From contig DINP01000132.1 of the NCBI GenBank assembly GCA_002426025.1, forward strand, positions 40,166 to 53,279: a stretch of DNA of 13,114 nucleotides. The letters run 5' to 3'. The notes beneath the pieces were generated by a model. That model did no database searches, was not told the origin of the DNA, and was given only the letters and a program-made list of their open reading frames with translations. The DNA comes from Bacteroidales bacterium UBA5537 (lineage in GTDB: Bacteria; Bacteroidota; Bacteroidia; Bacteroidales; Lentimicrobiaceae). Both the position numbers and the translations under genes were made by a program. Numbering within the stretch: position 1 is the first letter of the stretch; every line of letters starts with the position of its first letter. Shown one piece after another: positions 1 to 7,917 of this stretch.

Positions 1-1193
1 GGAGGATGTGAATAATTAATAAACACATACCAGGGATGCGGTGTTAGATCAGATAGATTATCTGATGAAAGCAGGCGAAGAGCTGAAGCCATTGCTTGAG
101 GGTCGGCATGTTCAACGGCGAAGCGATCAGCCTGAAATTCGTAGAGCCTCGAAATGTAATTCATTGCTATTGAGAGCAATGACGAAACCGGACTATAAAG
201 AATAAAGAAAACGATCAGGCCAAGATGAAAGCTCTTTCCTGAGCTACCCAAAGCTTCATAAATAATGGGATTGCCAACAACAATGGAGAACAGGAATAAA
301 ATCAACCCGGTTTGCAATACTGATAAAATGAGGGTTTTTATGGTGTGTTTTCTCCGGTAATGCCCTACCTCATGTGCCAGAACCGCTGTAATCTGATCAG
401 TGGTCTGAGTTCTAATAAGGGTATCGAACAAAACAATTCGTCTTCTTGACCCAAAACCTGTAAAATAGGCATTTGCCCTGGTTGATCGTTTTGAGCCGTC
501 AATTACGAAAATATCCTTCAGATTGAAACCGGTTTTGGAAGCTAGATCGTTCAGTTTATCGCGAAGTTCACCGGGTTCGAGCGGGGTTTGTTTGTTAAAT
601 AGTGGAACAATAAGGTTTGAGTAGAACTGGCTGAAAACAACAGAGAATGCTGTTATGGCAATCCAAGCGAGCCACCAGAAATCTGAGGCAAGTAATGAAT
701 AGAGCCAAACGATCAGGCTTAAAAGCCCGCCTCCAATAACTGCAACTAACAGCAGCGATTTGAATTTATCGGCAATATAAACAGCCGGGGTTGTTTTGTT
801 GAAACCGAATTTCTGCTCAATCACAAACGTATTGTAAATATCAAATGGGGTTGACAGGAGGTCCGCCGCAAGGCCAATGATCCCAAAAAAAAGAAGTGCC
901 TGAAGAATCGGGTTGCCGGTAATTGATCTTACATAATCGTCAACAAATAAAAAACCGCCCAAAAGCATTATAATTGTTGCGATGAATGATAACCAGATAA
1001 TAATTTGCCCAAAATTGTATGAAACCCGCTTATAATTAAGATATTGCTGATATCGTTCTTGCGTATAAACCCCTTCAAGAATGCGAGGAACCGGTTTAAA
1101 CCTGGCCCTGTGATTCAGGTATGAAATTATCTGTCCACCGATAAAACCGGCAACGACCAAACCAATAATACAATAGAAAAGTATCTCTGCCAT
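1..1193 (-). CDS. M48 family (Ste24/CAAX-type) zinc metalloprotease, 3' end cut by the window
   Basis: Integral-membrane zinc endopeptidase related to Ste24/CAAX prenyl protease and HtpX; in bacteria such enzymes are thought to act in membrane-protein quality control, and the substrate here is unknown. I translated 397 codons from ATG at 1193; the frame is open to the left edge. The zinc site is visible as HEVGH at residues 274-278, with the third ligand E352 in EFQAD, the E-x3-D arrangement usual for M48. Near the edge the conserved stretch TPHPWYVFINYSHP appears, which in this family lies just before the C-terminus, so only some 15-20 residues should be missing. Hydrophobic segments lie near residues 4-24, 64-84, 100-118, 150-190 and on both sides of the zinc motif. 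The gene follows the VWA gene by 59 bases and has its own promoter-like boxes. The family call is secure; the biological substrate is not. Confidence 0.93.
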   Translation of the reverse strand, partial: MAEILFYCIIGLVVAGFIGGQIISYLNHRARFKPVPRILEGVYTQERYQQYLNYKRVSYNFGQIIIWLSFIATIIMLLGGFLFVDDYVRSITGNPILQALLFFGIIGLAADLLSTPFDIYNTFVIEQKFGFNKTTPAVYIADKFKSLLLVAVIGGGLLSLIVWLYSLLASDFWWLAWIAITAFSVVFSQFYSNLIVPLFNKQTPLEPGELRDKLNDLASKTGFNLKDIFVIDGSKRSTRANAYFTGFGSRRRIVLFDTLIRTQTTDQITAVLAHEVGHYRRKHTIKTLILSVLQTGLILFLFSIVVGNPIIYEALGSSGKSFHLGLIVFFILYSPVSSLLSIAMNYISRLYEFQADRFAVEHADPQAMASALRLLSSDNLSDLTPHPWYVFINYSHP

Positions 1194-1238
1194 TAAAAAG
1201 TATAGAATTATTAACTCCTGTTTTTCAATACGTTAAAA

Positions 1239-1270
1239 CAAATATAAGCCTTTTAGTAGCTGCCATGAAA
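1239..1270 (-). promoter_or_regulatory. Bacteroidota-type promoter of the M48 protease gene
   Basis: Read on the minus strand, TATATTTG (1239-1246) matches the Bacteroidota -7 consensus TAnnTTTG exactly. Twenty bases upstream lies TTTC (1267-1270), one mismatch from the -33 box TTTG. This would give a leader of about 40 bases before the ATG at 1193. The -33 box overlaps the end of the VWA gene, so read-through from that gene is also possible. Confidence 0.5.
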
Positions 1271-3340
1271 TTTCCGTAAAAACCATTCAACGCTCAGCAG
1301 AGTAATAATTAACAGAAGCAGCGGATAAAAACTTATAAGGTCGGTAAATCGCTTTCGTGCATAGGTTACCTGCTTCACATCGCCACGCTGCTTAATTATT
1401 GAAGCAAGGGCTGAAATCTTGCCGGGTGCAATTCCTTCACCTCCGGTTAATTTGGCCATTGTGTTCAACAGCCGGTGATTGGCTACAGTATTAACATCTT
1501 CGATATTCAACGCGGAAATAATAAACGTACCATTTTGTTTTAAGACGCCGGTTCCGGTTTCGGCTTTAGCTTCGTAGGAATAAATACCGGGGGCAAAATT
1601 ACCGGCGTTCAAACTATAGGCCTCGCCCACAGGTGAAAACTCAAACTCATATTTCTTTTTATCTTCGCCGGTAATATCTATGGTTACAAGTTTATCGTTG
1701 ATCAATTCATAGCTTTCGTTGAAAAGAGTTGCACTAAATTCAAGATTCTCATTTTCTGCATAATACTCACGGGCCGATACCCTGAACCTGCTCTTCTCAG
1801 CTTTCACCGCAAGGTATTGAACCATTTTGCCAATCAACTCATCAAAAGCTGTTTGATTGCTGTTTTTAGCGTAATCGGCCAACCGCCATTTCCAGATACC
1901 TTCACCGGCAATTACACCAATTCTGCGGTCAGGGCCCTGATTAAAAAAAATCAGCGGCATGGCAGTAACAGAGGCACCAATACCCTGGTTTGCATATACA
2001 TAAACTGCATTCCCGAGCGTGTATTTGGCAAAAGGGCTGAGTAATGGGGGAACTCCCTGTAACAAATGTTTCAGGTTTTCGGAAGTGATAAAAAGCGGAA
2101 AATTGTTGTTGAACACAGGTAGGGCTTCATTGAATGAATTGCTGTATCCCGAAAGGGAAAGCCCGGTCTTTTGATTGTTAAACCCACTAATATCTGATTG
2201 GTTTCCAAGTATATACAACACAGCAATATTAAGCCTCGTAATTTCACCAAGCAGTTTGGTTGCAGGGTTTGAAACCGACGGAAGCTGGTGCAGAATAAAC
2301 AAACTATAATCAGCCGGATTGCCTGTAAAATTTTCGGCATTAAAAAGCTGTGTTTCAAAGTTGTTGCTGTTTCCGATTGCCCGTTCTATTGCTGCCAGAT
2401 CGGGATGTGGGGCATTGCTGACAATCGCTATTTTTTGCTTGCTATCTTTCACCTCAACAATTATGTCGCGGCTGTTGTTACTGCGATTGGTTTCTCCCCC
2501 AATTGCTTCAATTGTAATACGAAAGCGCATTTTTCCTGCTTCGGCAGCCTGAGCCATCACAGGCACAGCAAGTAGCTGTTTATCTGATGTGAAGCGAATC
2601 TCCTGCGTAAAAACCTCATTCCCATCCTGAACAACTTTCAGACGACTGGTTTCACCTGCGGCTTCAAATGCCTGTACCAGTATTTCGATTGGAAAACGAT
2701 TACCTTTATAAGCTACCCTGTTGAAATTCACCCGTTTGATCAACAGATCGCGGTGTTGACTGGTATCACCCAGATTCACAGTATAAACCGGATAGGAAAC
2801 ATTTCGAACCGAATAAGCGGGATCAGAGCCTGAATTATATATCCCATCAGTTGCAATAATTACAGCGCCAAGATTGCGGTTATAGAAACGATTGTTAATC
2901 TGTTTGAAAAAGTCGGCAATATTGGTCAGATTATCAACGAAACCAGGGCTATCTTCCGGTTTAACCTCTTCGCCAAAGGTGTAGTTTGCAATGGTAAAAT
3001 CATCGCCCAATTCAGACGAAAGTTTGTTGAGTTCTTCTTGCAGGCGGGTCTTGACAAAAACAGAATCAGGTCCCATTACCATAGACCGTGAATTATCAAT
3101 GGCAATAACAACGGTCGGTTTCTCCTTAGTGCGGATGATGGTTTTTACCATCGGCGAAAGCAACAGAAAAGCTATCAAACTAACAGTTAGAAACCTGAAA
3201 ACTGATAAAAACCAGATCAGACTTCTGGAGAAATCCTCAGATTTATTTCGGTAGTATAGGATGGCAGCATAGCCCGCTCCTGCTGCCAGACAAAGAGGCA
3301 AGAGCCAGAGCGAGTATCCTGTAACAAGTTGTATGCCCAA
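1253..3340 (-). CDS. Membrane-anchored VWA-domain protein (BatA-like architecture), TTG start
   Basis: A 695-residue membrane protein. Two hydrophobic helices at the N-terminus (about 9-30 and 41-62) are separated by a basic loop (R31, K33, R39). A third helix (about 671-688) is followed by the basic tail RKFHG. By the positive-inside rule, about 600 residues should face the periplasm. The VWA domain begins near residue 75 with the metal-site motif DNSRS (82-86) and continues with ATDG (163-166, D165), so the DxSxS signature is intact. Residues of about 300-350 look like an alpha/beta (GATase-like) segment, followed by an Ig-like beta-rich stretch (520-620). Proteins of this layout are common in Bacteroidota and usually left as VWA-containing hypotheticals; a role in envelope integrity is only inferred. 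The codon at 3340 is TTG. No in-frame ATG lies between it and the upstream TAA, and the first internal Met is residue 64, after both helices. Confidence 0.85.
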   Translation of the reverse strand: MGIQLVTGYSLWLLPLCLAAGAGYAAILYYRNKSEDFSRSLIWFLSVFRFLTVSLIAFLLLSPMVKTIIRTKEKPTVVIAIDNSRSMVMGPDSVFVKTRLQEELNKLSSELGDDFTIANYTFGEEVKPEDSPGFVDNLTNIADFFKQINNRFYNRNLGAVIIATDGIYNSGSDPAYSVRNVSYPVYTVNLGDTSQHRDLLIKRVNFNRVAYKGNRFPIEILVQAFEAAGETSRLKVVQDGNEVFTQEIRFTSDKQLLAVPVMAQAAEAGKMRFRITIEAIGGETNRSNNSRDIIVEVKDSKQKIAIVSNAPHPDLAAIERAIGNSNNFETQLFNAENFTGNPADYSLFILHQLPSVSNPATKLLGEITRLNIAVLYILGNQSDISGFNNQKTGLSLSGYSNSFNEALPVFNNNFPLFITSENLKHLLQGVPPLLSPFAKYTLGNAVYVYANQGIGASVTAMPLIFFNQGPDRRIGVIAGEGIWKWRLADYAKNSNQTAFDELIGKMVQYLAVKAEKSRFRVSAREYYAENENLEFSATLFNESYELINDKLVTIDITGEDKKKYEFEFSPVGEAYSLNAGNFAPGIYSYEAKAETGTGVLKQNGTFIISALNIEDVNTVANHRLLNTMAKLTGGEGIAPGKISALASIIKQRGDVKQVTYARKRFTDLISFYPLLLLIITLLSVEWFLRKFHGSY

Positions 3341-3410
3341 AATATCAGTGTTTGTTGAGGTTGCAAATTTCTGAAAAAAGCCGTTTGGTTAAACCGGATA
3401 CCGGGAATTT

Positions 3411-3463
3411 AGAAATAAAAAGGTTGTCTTAGTGGCATATTATGCTTTGCCCCCAAGACAACC
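3411..3463 (-). terminator. Intrinsic terminator of the DUF3108/TapB-like gene
   Basis: Read on the minus strand, a perfect 9-bp stem is formed by GGTTGTCTT (complement of 3455-3463) and AAGACAACC (complement of 3422-3430), with extra partial pairing inside the loop. It is followed directly by TTTTTATTTC (complement of about 3412-3421). It lies 20 bases past the stop at 3483. It should separate this gene from the VWA gene downstream. There is no gene on the plus strand here for it to serve. Confidence 0.8.
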
Positions 3464-3482
3464 CCCGTACAATATAGTCAGT

Positions 3483-4169
3483 CTATTCCCTGAAAGTAGT
3501 CAACAGCGTATAACCGTCTAACTTTCCTTTCTTATCATAAGTTTCTGTTTTGACAGCGCCGATATTCTTTGCAATCCATTGGGTTGATTTTACCGTCATT
3601 TTCATTATTGTTTTTACTTCAGTATCGTAAGTTAGTTTAAAGCATTCAAAAGTGCCGGCAGGTGTTGTAACGCTTTCAATGGCTTCAACTTTGCGGTTCA
3701 ATATTTTGACAGTCATATTCATAATACTCATACCTGAAGACGAAAACCCTATCCTGATATCACCATCCTTCAGGGTTTGACCGACCTGCAACACATTTGG
3801 ATATTCCAGATCGAGGCCATCAATGGTCATTTCCATATCTTTCATGCCGCCCATGGTGTTTGGATCGAGAAAGTTTTTCATATCCATATAAAAAACACCG
3901 TCCTCGCAACGGAAACCAAGGTCCTGGGCAAAAATAGAAACATCTTTCTCATCGAATTGCTCACTTTTAATTTTCATGCTAAGCCCATTGGCCAAGGGTT
4001 CGACAGCAAGAATTGTTTGCTGATTGGTTCCTGTTAATTTCCCTTTGGCATCATAGCTTTTGGTTTCGATAAAAGTGCCACTCTTAACAGGAAAATAACC
4101 ATCACAATCCTGAGCCTTAAGGCCGGTAACCAGCAGGATGGAAAACAAAAACAAGATTGATTTTCTCAT
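3483..4169 (-). CDS. Exported DUF3108/TapB-like protein of unknown function
   Basis: A 228-residue protein with a clear signal peptide (MRKSILFLFS, then ILLVTGLKAQ, cleavage probably after A19), so it should be periplasmic or outer-membrane associated. The mature part is rich in beta strands and carries TTPAGTFECFKL (168-179), a motif typical of DUF3108/TapB-like beta-barrel proteins found in many Bacteroidota; no biochemical role is known to me. SYDAKGKLTG (38-47) near the start is echoed by TYDKKGKLDG (210-219) near the end, suggesting paired strands or an internal duplication. The frame is open up to an ATG at 4229, but I chose 4169 because the signal peptide starts there and a good promoter lies between the two ATGs. 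The gene ends in its own terminator and looks monocistronic. Confidence 0.8.
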   Translation of the reverse strand: MRKSILFLFSILLVTGLKAQDCDGYFPVKSGTFIETKSYDAKGKLTGTNQQTILAVEPLANGLSMKIKSEQFDEKDVSIFAQDLGFRCEDGVFYMDMKNFLDPNTMGGMKDMEMTIDGLDLEYPNVLQVGQTLKDGDIRIGFSSSGMSIMNMTVKILNRKVEAIESVTTPAGTFECFKLTYDTEVKTIMKMTVKSTQWIAKNIGAVKTETYDKKGKLDGYTLLTTFRE

Positions 4170-4516
4170 AAATAATAATTGTTTGATAGGTTTCCACAAA
4201 CATACTGAAATAATCGAAATCACAAACACCAGATGTAAAATTCATGTAAGCATGACACTGCAATAGGAAAAACTCCATGCTATAATTGCACAGGTGGAAC
4301 CAGCACCTGATAATTCCTGAAATTTAGCTTCTTTATTAAGGCGATGATACCGAATCAAATATTTCGTATTTTTGATTATTAAAGCTGGCATCTGAAAATC
4401 ATGCGTAGAAGTTTGAAAACTGCGTTTCCATTTGGCAGTTAATCTTATTTGCCGGTGGCGTCTTAAATGATCATTTTCTGACCACATTTATCCTATCAAT
4501 TAAATATTCTGAAAAC
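4170..4516. other. Divergent intergenic region, 347 bases
   Basis: The region separates the leftward and rightward gene sets. It holds the minus-strand promoter of the DUF3108/TapB-like gene. On the plus strand a lone -7-like box TATTTTTG occurs at 4367-4374, but no TTTG lies at the right distance upstream, so the promoter of the gene at 4517 remains unplaced. I see no RNA gene, strong hairpin or repeat. An 81-codon minus-strand frame at 4242-4487 has no recognisable protein character. Confidence 0.5.
4197..4226 (-). promoter_or_regulatory. Bacteroidota-type promoter of the DUF3108/TapB-like gene
   Basis: On the minus strand, TTTG (4223-4226), an 18-base spacer and TATGTTTG (4197-4204) match both the -33 and -7 boxes of the Bacteroidota housekeeping sigma factor without a mismatch. 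Transcription would start near 4190, about 20 bases before the ATG at 4169. The upstream in-frame ATG at 4229 would lie outside the transcript, which decides the start choice. Confidence 0.65.
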
Positions 4517-5836
4517 ATGAAGCTTTTCCGCACAATCACATTGATTTTAATGGTCTGTATTTTTTCTGCAAATGAACTGAAGGCGCAGTGGGAAACTGTT
4601 TTAACCGATGTAATTCCTGTTGGAATTTATGTTTCGCCTGATTTCGACAAGGATAAGACTGTATTTATACTTGACAATAACAGGGTTCTTTTGCGAAGTG
4701 CAGATGGAGGTACCAACTGGACAAAGGTTTTAGCATCTGACAATCCCGAGAATCCTGAGTTGATCAGGGTTTCGGTATCCCCTGCATTTTCTAATGATAG
4801 CACAGCCTTCGTTGTAATAAATAGTGGCGAAGTAAAAAAATCTGTGGATCATGGACTTACCTGGACATTAATGGCTGGCTTACCGGGTCATATTTCTTCA
4901 ATAGTATTTGCTCCTGACGCTGCAACAAGTAAGACCATTTATGCAATGACTGCGATTGATGGCCCACAGGAAATATTTGTTTCAAACGATATGGGTGACA
5001 CATGGGCACTTCAGTATAGCCTCTCAACCAACGCACCCGGCTATCCTGATATGTGGATTTCGACTGAAGCCCATTCAGCCGGAGCTTTTGCTATTGATTT
5101 TGAAGGCGATTTATATGTTACACTCGATGGTGGCATAAAGATCAATAAATCCCTTTCAGGATTTGAAAATGGGTTATCGGATGTAAAATTCAGTCCTGAA
5201 TTTTCAATTGACAGCACTATGTTTGCTTCTGACTGGAAAAATGTTTGGATAAATAATAAGTCAGGTGATCAATTCTCGTGGAAAGGATCTAAGATTCAAA
5301 ATGACAAAGCACCGGTTAAGCTTGCCATCTCACCCACATTTTCATCCGATCATCTACTTTATGCTGCAACTTCCGAAAATGTTGTGAGACGATCATTTGA
5401 TGCCGGACAAAGCTGGGCTGATTTTGGCGATGCTTTCAATATGTCCACATCTCAAATAGCTATCACCAATACATCGCCTCATAGATTATTCCTCGGATTG
5501 GTAAACAGCGACCATACATCGGGCAAATTGCTGATATCTGACGAAATATATGGTATTGATAGCGAAAGTATTATAGAAAGCATAATCTGTTACCCCAACC
5601 CCGCCAGGGAAAGTATAAATATAGCATTCAAAACTAAAAAAGCAGGTAATGTTGAAGTTACATTATTTGATATTATGGGGAAGAAGCAGGGATCTTTCTC
5701 ATTCGGGCAACGTAACCCGGGATTGCAAAAGGTTTTGGTTCCACTGGAAGGAAGTTTAGTCCACACGGGCATCTATTTTTTCAGGATAGAGGCCGGAGAT
5801 GATTCGCAAATGATCAAATTTTCTGTGATAAAATAG
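4517..5836 (+). CDS. T9SS-secreted Asp-box (BNR/sortilin-like) beta-propeller protein
   Basis: A 439-residue secreted protein of unknown target. The signal peptide is MKLFRTITLILMVCIFSANE, then LKAQ (cleavage near A23). The body carries four Asp-boxes of the S-x-D-x-G-x-[TS]-W type: SADGGTNW (61-68), SVDHGLTW (109-116), SNDMGDTW (156-163) and SFDAGQSW (293-300). Between them a second motif recurs, SPxFxxDxxxF/Y: 40-50, 88-98, 226-236 and 272-282, with a weaker copy near 132. These alternate as in BNR/sortilin-type propellers, which bind proteins or glycans; sialidase residues were not recognised, so enzymatic activity is not claimed. Residues of about 356-439 form a T9SS type A sorting domain (CYPNPARESINIAF, then VTLFDIMGKK and GIYFFRIEAG), which would direct it across the outer membrane. 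The next gene downstream, 135 bases on, is also T9SS cargo. Confidence 0.85.
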   Translation: MKLFRTITLILMVCIFSANELKAQWETVLTDVIPVGIYVSPDFDKDKTVFILDNNRVLLRSADGGTNWTKVLASDNPENPELIRVSVSPAFSNDSTAFVVINSGEVKKSVDHGLTWTLMAGLPGHISSIVFAPDAATSKTIYAMTAIDGPQEIFVSNDMGDTWALQYSLSTNAPGYPDMWISTEAHSAGAFAIDFEGDLYVTLDGGIKINKSLSGFENGLSDVKFSPEFSIDSTMFASDWKNVWINNKSGDQFSWKGSKIQNDKAPVKLAISPTFSSDHLLYAATSENVVRRSFDAGQSWADFGDAFNMSTSQIAITNTSPHRLFLGLVNSDHTSGKLLISDEIYGIDSESIIESIICYPNPARESINIAFKTKKAGNVEVTLFDIMGKKQGSFSFGQRNPGLQKVLVPLEGSLVHTGIYFFRIEAGDDSQMIKFSVIK

Positions 5837-5891
5837 ATTTCATAACATGCCAGCATAAATAAAATCGCATGTTGCAAAAAAGAGAAAAACT

Positions 5892-5922
5892 TTTGCTCAA
5901 TTTTATAAAAGTTCGATATTTG
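5892..5922 (+). promoter_or_regulatory. Bacteroidota-type promoter of the beta-helix gene
   Basis: TTTG (5892-5895), a 19-base spacer and GATATTTG (5915-5922) give a perfect -33 box and a -7 box with one mismatch (G for the first T of TAnnTTTG). The start of transcription would be near 5928, about 44 bases before the ATG. This suggests the beta-helix gene can be expressed apart from the preceding T9SS gene. Confidence 0.5.
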
Positions 5923-5971
5923 CAGACTTTCAAGCCTATTATATTTCATATTACAGTCTTCCTTTAAAATC

Positions 5972-7564
5972 ATGCGAAACAAAGCACTATCGGTTTTAAT
6001 CATAAATCTGCTATTTTTTTTTCAATCATCTATTGGACAAACAATTCAGATTTCAGGTGAGCTCTCTGGCCTTCTTGAAGCCGACACCATCCTTTTAGTT
6101 GGAAATGTTGATATTCCTGCCGGCGAAACCCTTCAATTCAGGCCAGGTTCAAATGTTGTCGCAACAGCAATGTTCGGATTTAATGTAATGGGCAGTATTT
6201 CCGCTATGGGAAACACTGTAAGTCCGATTATTTTTACAGTTTCAGACACTACCGGATTTCACAACCTTTATGATAGCCGGGGTGGATGGAATGGCTTTCA
6301 TTTTATAAACACGCCTGCATCAGCCGATTCTTCGGTGTTCAGCTTTTGTAATTTTGAATTTGGGAAAGCCATTGGTGATTCAATTGAAGAAATGGGTGGT
6401 GTTTTCAATATCAGGAATTTTGATAAAATCAGAATCTCTGATTGCAATTTCAGCTACAACAAAGCTGTTTACTGGGGAGGGGCTATTTTTGCCGAATACA
6501 GTAATCTGAAGATTGCAAATTCTACTTTTACCGGCAATTTCTGTGGCATACTATCTCCTCCTTATGGTTATGGTGGAGCCATTTGCTTAAGGTACTCAGC
6601 AGCCGATATTACCAGTTGTCACTTTACAGAAAACAAGTCAACAGGAATTGGTGGCGCAGTTTCATTTGAATATGCTGATGTTCTGTTACAAACAAACATT
6701 TTCGAAAACAACTATTCGGCATTAGGCGGAGCGCTTGGTTACCTGAGATCAAATCCCATACGTACAATCACCGGTAATCTCTTTACAGGTAATTCAGCTA
6801 ACTTTTTCGGAGGGGCAATCTCTTGTAACAAGGCCAATCCCCACTTTATTAACAATACCATTGCAAACAATTCATGTGCTTCTTATGGTGGTGGATTTTA
6901 CTGCAACGACAGCGCCGTTCCTGTGGTGATCAACAGCATTATTTATGGAAACTATGCACCTTCGGGAGAACAGGTTTATATCTGGGATATTTACTCGGCA
7001 CCTGAATTCTATTACAGCAATATAGAAGGCGGATATCTGGCCTTTGGCGGAACAGGTGGAACAGGGTTTAATTCGCCCTATATCAACAATATAGATTCCC
7101 TGCCTGCCTTTTCAGGCTTGTTGCCTCACCCCTATTCTCTATCTAATGAATCGCCCTGCATTAATGCCGGCGACCCTGATACCACAGGCATGATGATCCC
7201 TGATACCGATCTTGCCGGCAATACCAGATATGCAGGAGGACGTATTGATATCGGAGCTTATGAAAACATCAATGGTGCATCGGGAATACTTAAATCTGAA
7301 TCTGATTTTTTGATAAAATGCATTCCTAACCCTTTCAGGGATAAGCTATCACTTCGTTTTCCAAATCCTGAAAATAAATTAATCACTATTCGTATTTCAG
7401 ATTTATCAGGTAATGAAATATTTACTTTTTCAGGATTTAATTCCGGACATTTTGACTGGGATGGCAAAAAACATATATCATCTACCTTAAAACCAGGCGC
7501 TTATCTTGTTTCGATCTTGATTGGCAATAAAACTGGTTCTGCAATCATTATCCATGTTAAATAA
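5972..7564 (+). CDS. T9SS-secreted right-handed parallel beta-helix protein
   Basis: A 530-residue secreted protein. The signal peptide covers residues 1-22 (MRNKALSVLI, hydrophobic core, ending SSIGQ). Residues of about 45-350 form a beta-helix. A ladder of glycine pairs marks successive coils at 169-170, 201-202, 227-228, 252-253, 279-281 and 306-308, each followed by strands of the type FxxNxxxxxGG (for example STFTGN, NIFENN, NLFTGN, NTIANN). Before the end come SPCINAGDPDTTG (394-406), DLAGNTRYAGG and IDIGAYE (425-431), the closing module usual in such proteins. Residues of about 445-530 are a T9SS sorting domain (CIPNPFRDKLSLRF, then ISDLSGNE and LKPGAYLVSI). The fold is that of pectate lyases, polymorphic outer-membrane proteins and adhesins. 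No catalytic site was recognised, so an adhesive or polysaccharide-binding role is as likely as an enzymatic one. Confidence 0.85.
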   Translation: MRNKALSVLIINLLFFFQSSIGQTIQISGELSGLLEADTILLVGNVDIPAGETLQFRPGSNVVATAMFGFNVMGSISAMGNTVSPIIFTVSDTTGFHNLYDSRGGWNGFHFINTPASADSSVFSFCNFEFGKAIGDSIEEMGGVFNIRNFDKIRISDCNFSYNKAVYWGGAIFAEYSNLKIANSTFTGNFCGILSPPYGYGGAICLRYSAADITSCHFTENKSTGIGGAVSFEYADVLLQTNIFENNYSALGGALGYLRSNPIRTITGNLFTGNSANFFGGAISCNKANPHFINNTIANNSCASYGGGFYCNDSAVPVVINSIIYGNYAPSGEQVYIWDIYSAPEFYYSNIEGGYLAFGGTGGTGFNSPYINNIDSLPAFSGLLPHPYSLSNESPCINAGDPDTTGMMIPDTDLAGNTRYAGGRIDIGAYENINGASGILKSESDFLIKCIPNPFRDKLSLRFPNPENKLITIRISDLSGNEIFTFSGFNSGHFDWDGKKHISSTLKPGAYLVSILIGNKTGSAIIIHVK

Positions 7565-7917
7565 ATAAGTTGTTTTCCGGCAGCAAGGTTTACTATCAGA
7601 TTAATACCTGTTTGCCTTCATAATTCTATGTATATCAATTATTTGAAATTACTCTTCCAACACTCCCACAAACTCATAGAATAAGTTAGCATTGAGCTCC
7701 CCATAATTCCATCATTTTTACCTGAATTGTTAATATCTACTCCAAAAATTGTCCCTTTATTTAATTTTAATAATTATCACACAGATATACAACGTGTTAT
7801 AACAGACATAAAACGATACAGATATCAACATTACAATCTTAATAACAATTTTTCAAATTAAGACTTTTGTTGCTGAATTATTTTTAATTTAGCATCAGTT
7901 TTTATTAAACTATATAT
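7565..7917. other. AT-rich intergenic region upstream of the ROK regulator, 353 bases
   Basis: No gene is evident. A perfect 10-bp palindrome TGTTATAACA lies at 7795-7804 and is followed by CAGACATAAA (7803-7812), a 10-mer that recurs at 9171-9180 inside the inverted-repeat region before the transporter gene. No convincing -33/-7 pair was found for the regulator; TTTG (7866-7869) and TAATTTAG (7885-7892) are only 15 bases apart. A weak imperfect hairpin at 7579-7616 lacks a T tract. Confidence 0.4.

Noticed and set aside
4242..4487. 81-codon minus-strand frame in the divergent intergenic region
   Set aside because: No signal peptide, motif or promoter fits it; its Arg/His/Ile-rich composition is what AT-rich non-coding DNA gives, and it lies upstream of the promoter for the DUF3108/TapB-like gene.
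4517..5836. Asp-box protein considered as a sialidase acting with the GH20 locus
   Set aside because: The Asp-boxes are present but I could not find the FRIP-type Arg motif or the other sialidase catalytic residues, and the gene is about 2 kb from the amino-sugar operon, separated from its regulator by another gene and a 353-base gap.
5844..5873. Hairpin AACATGC / GCATGTT after the propeller gene, considered as terminator
   Set aside because: The stem is only 7 bp with a 16-base loop and is followed by an A-rich rather than T-rich stretch, so it does not look like an intrinsic terminator for the plus strand.
7579..7616. Imperfect hairpin after the beta-helix gene, considered as terminator
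   Set aside because: Two 4-bp stems are separated by a three-base mismatch and there is no T tract after it; the pairing is too weak to call.
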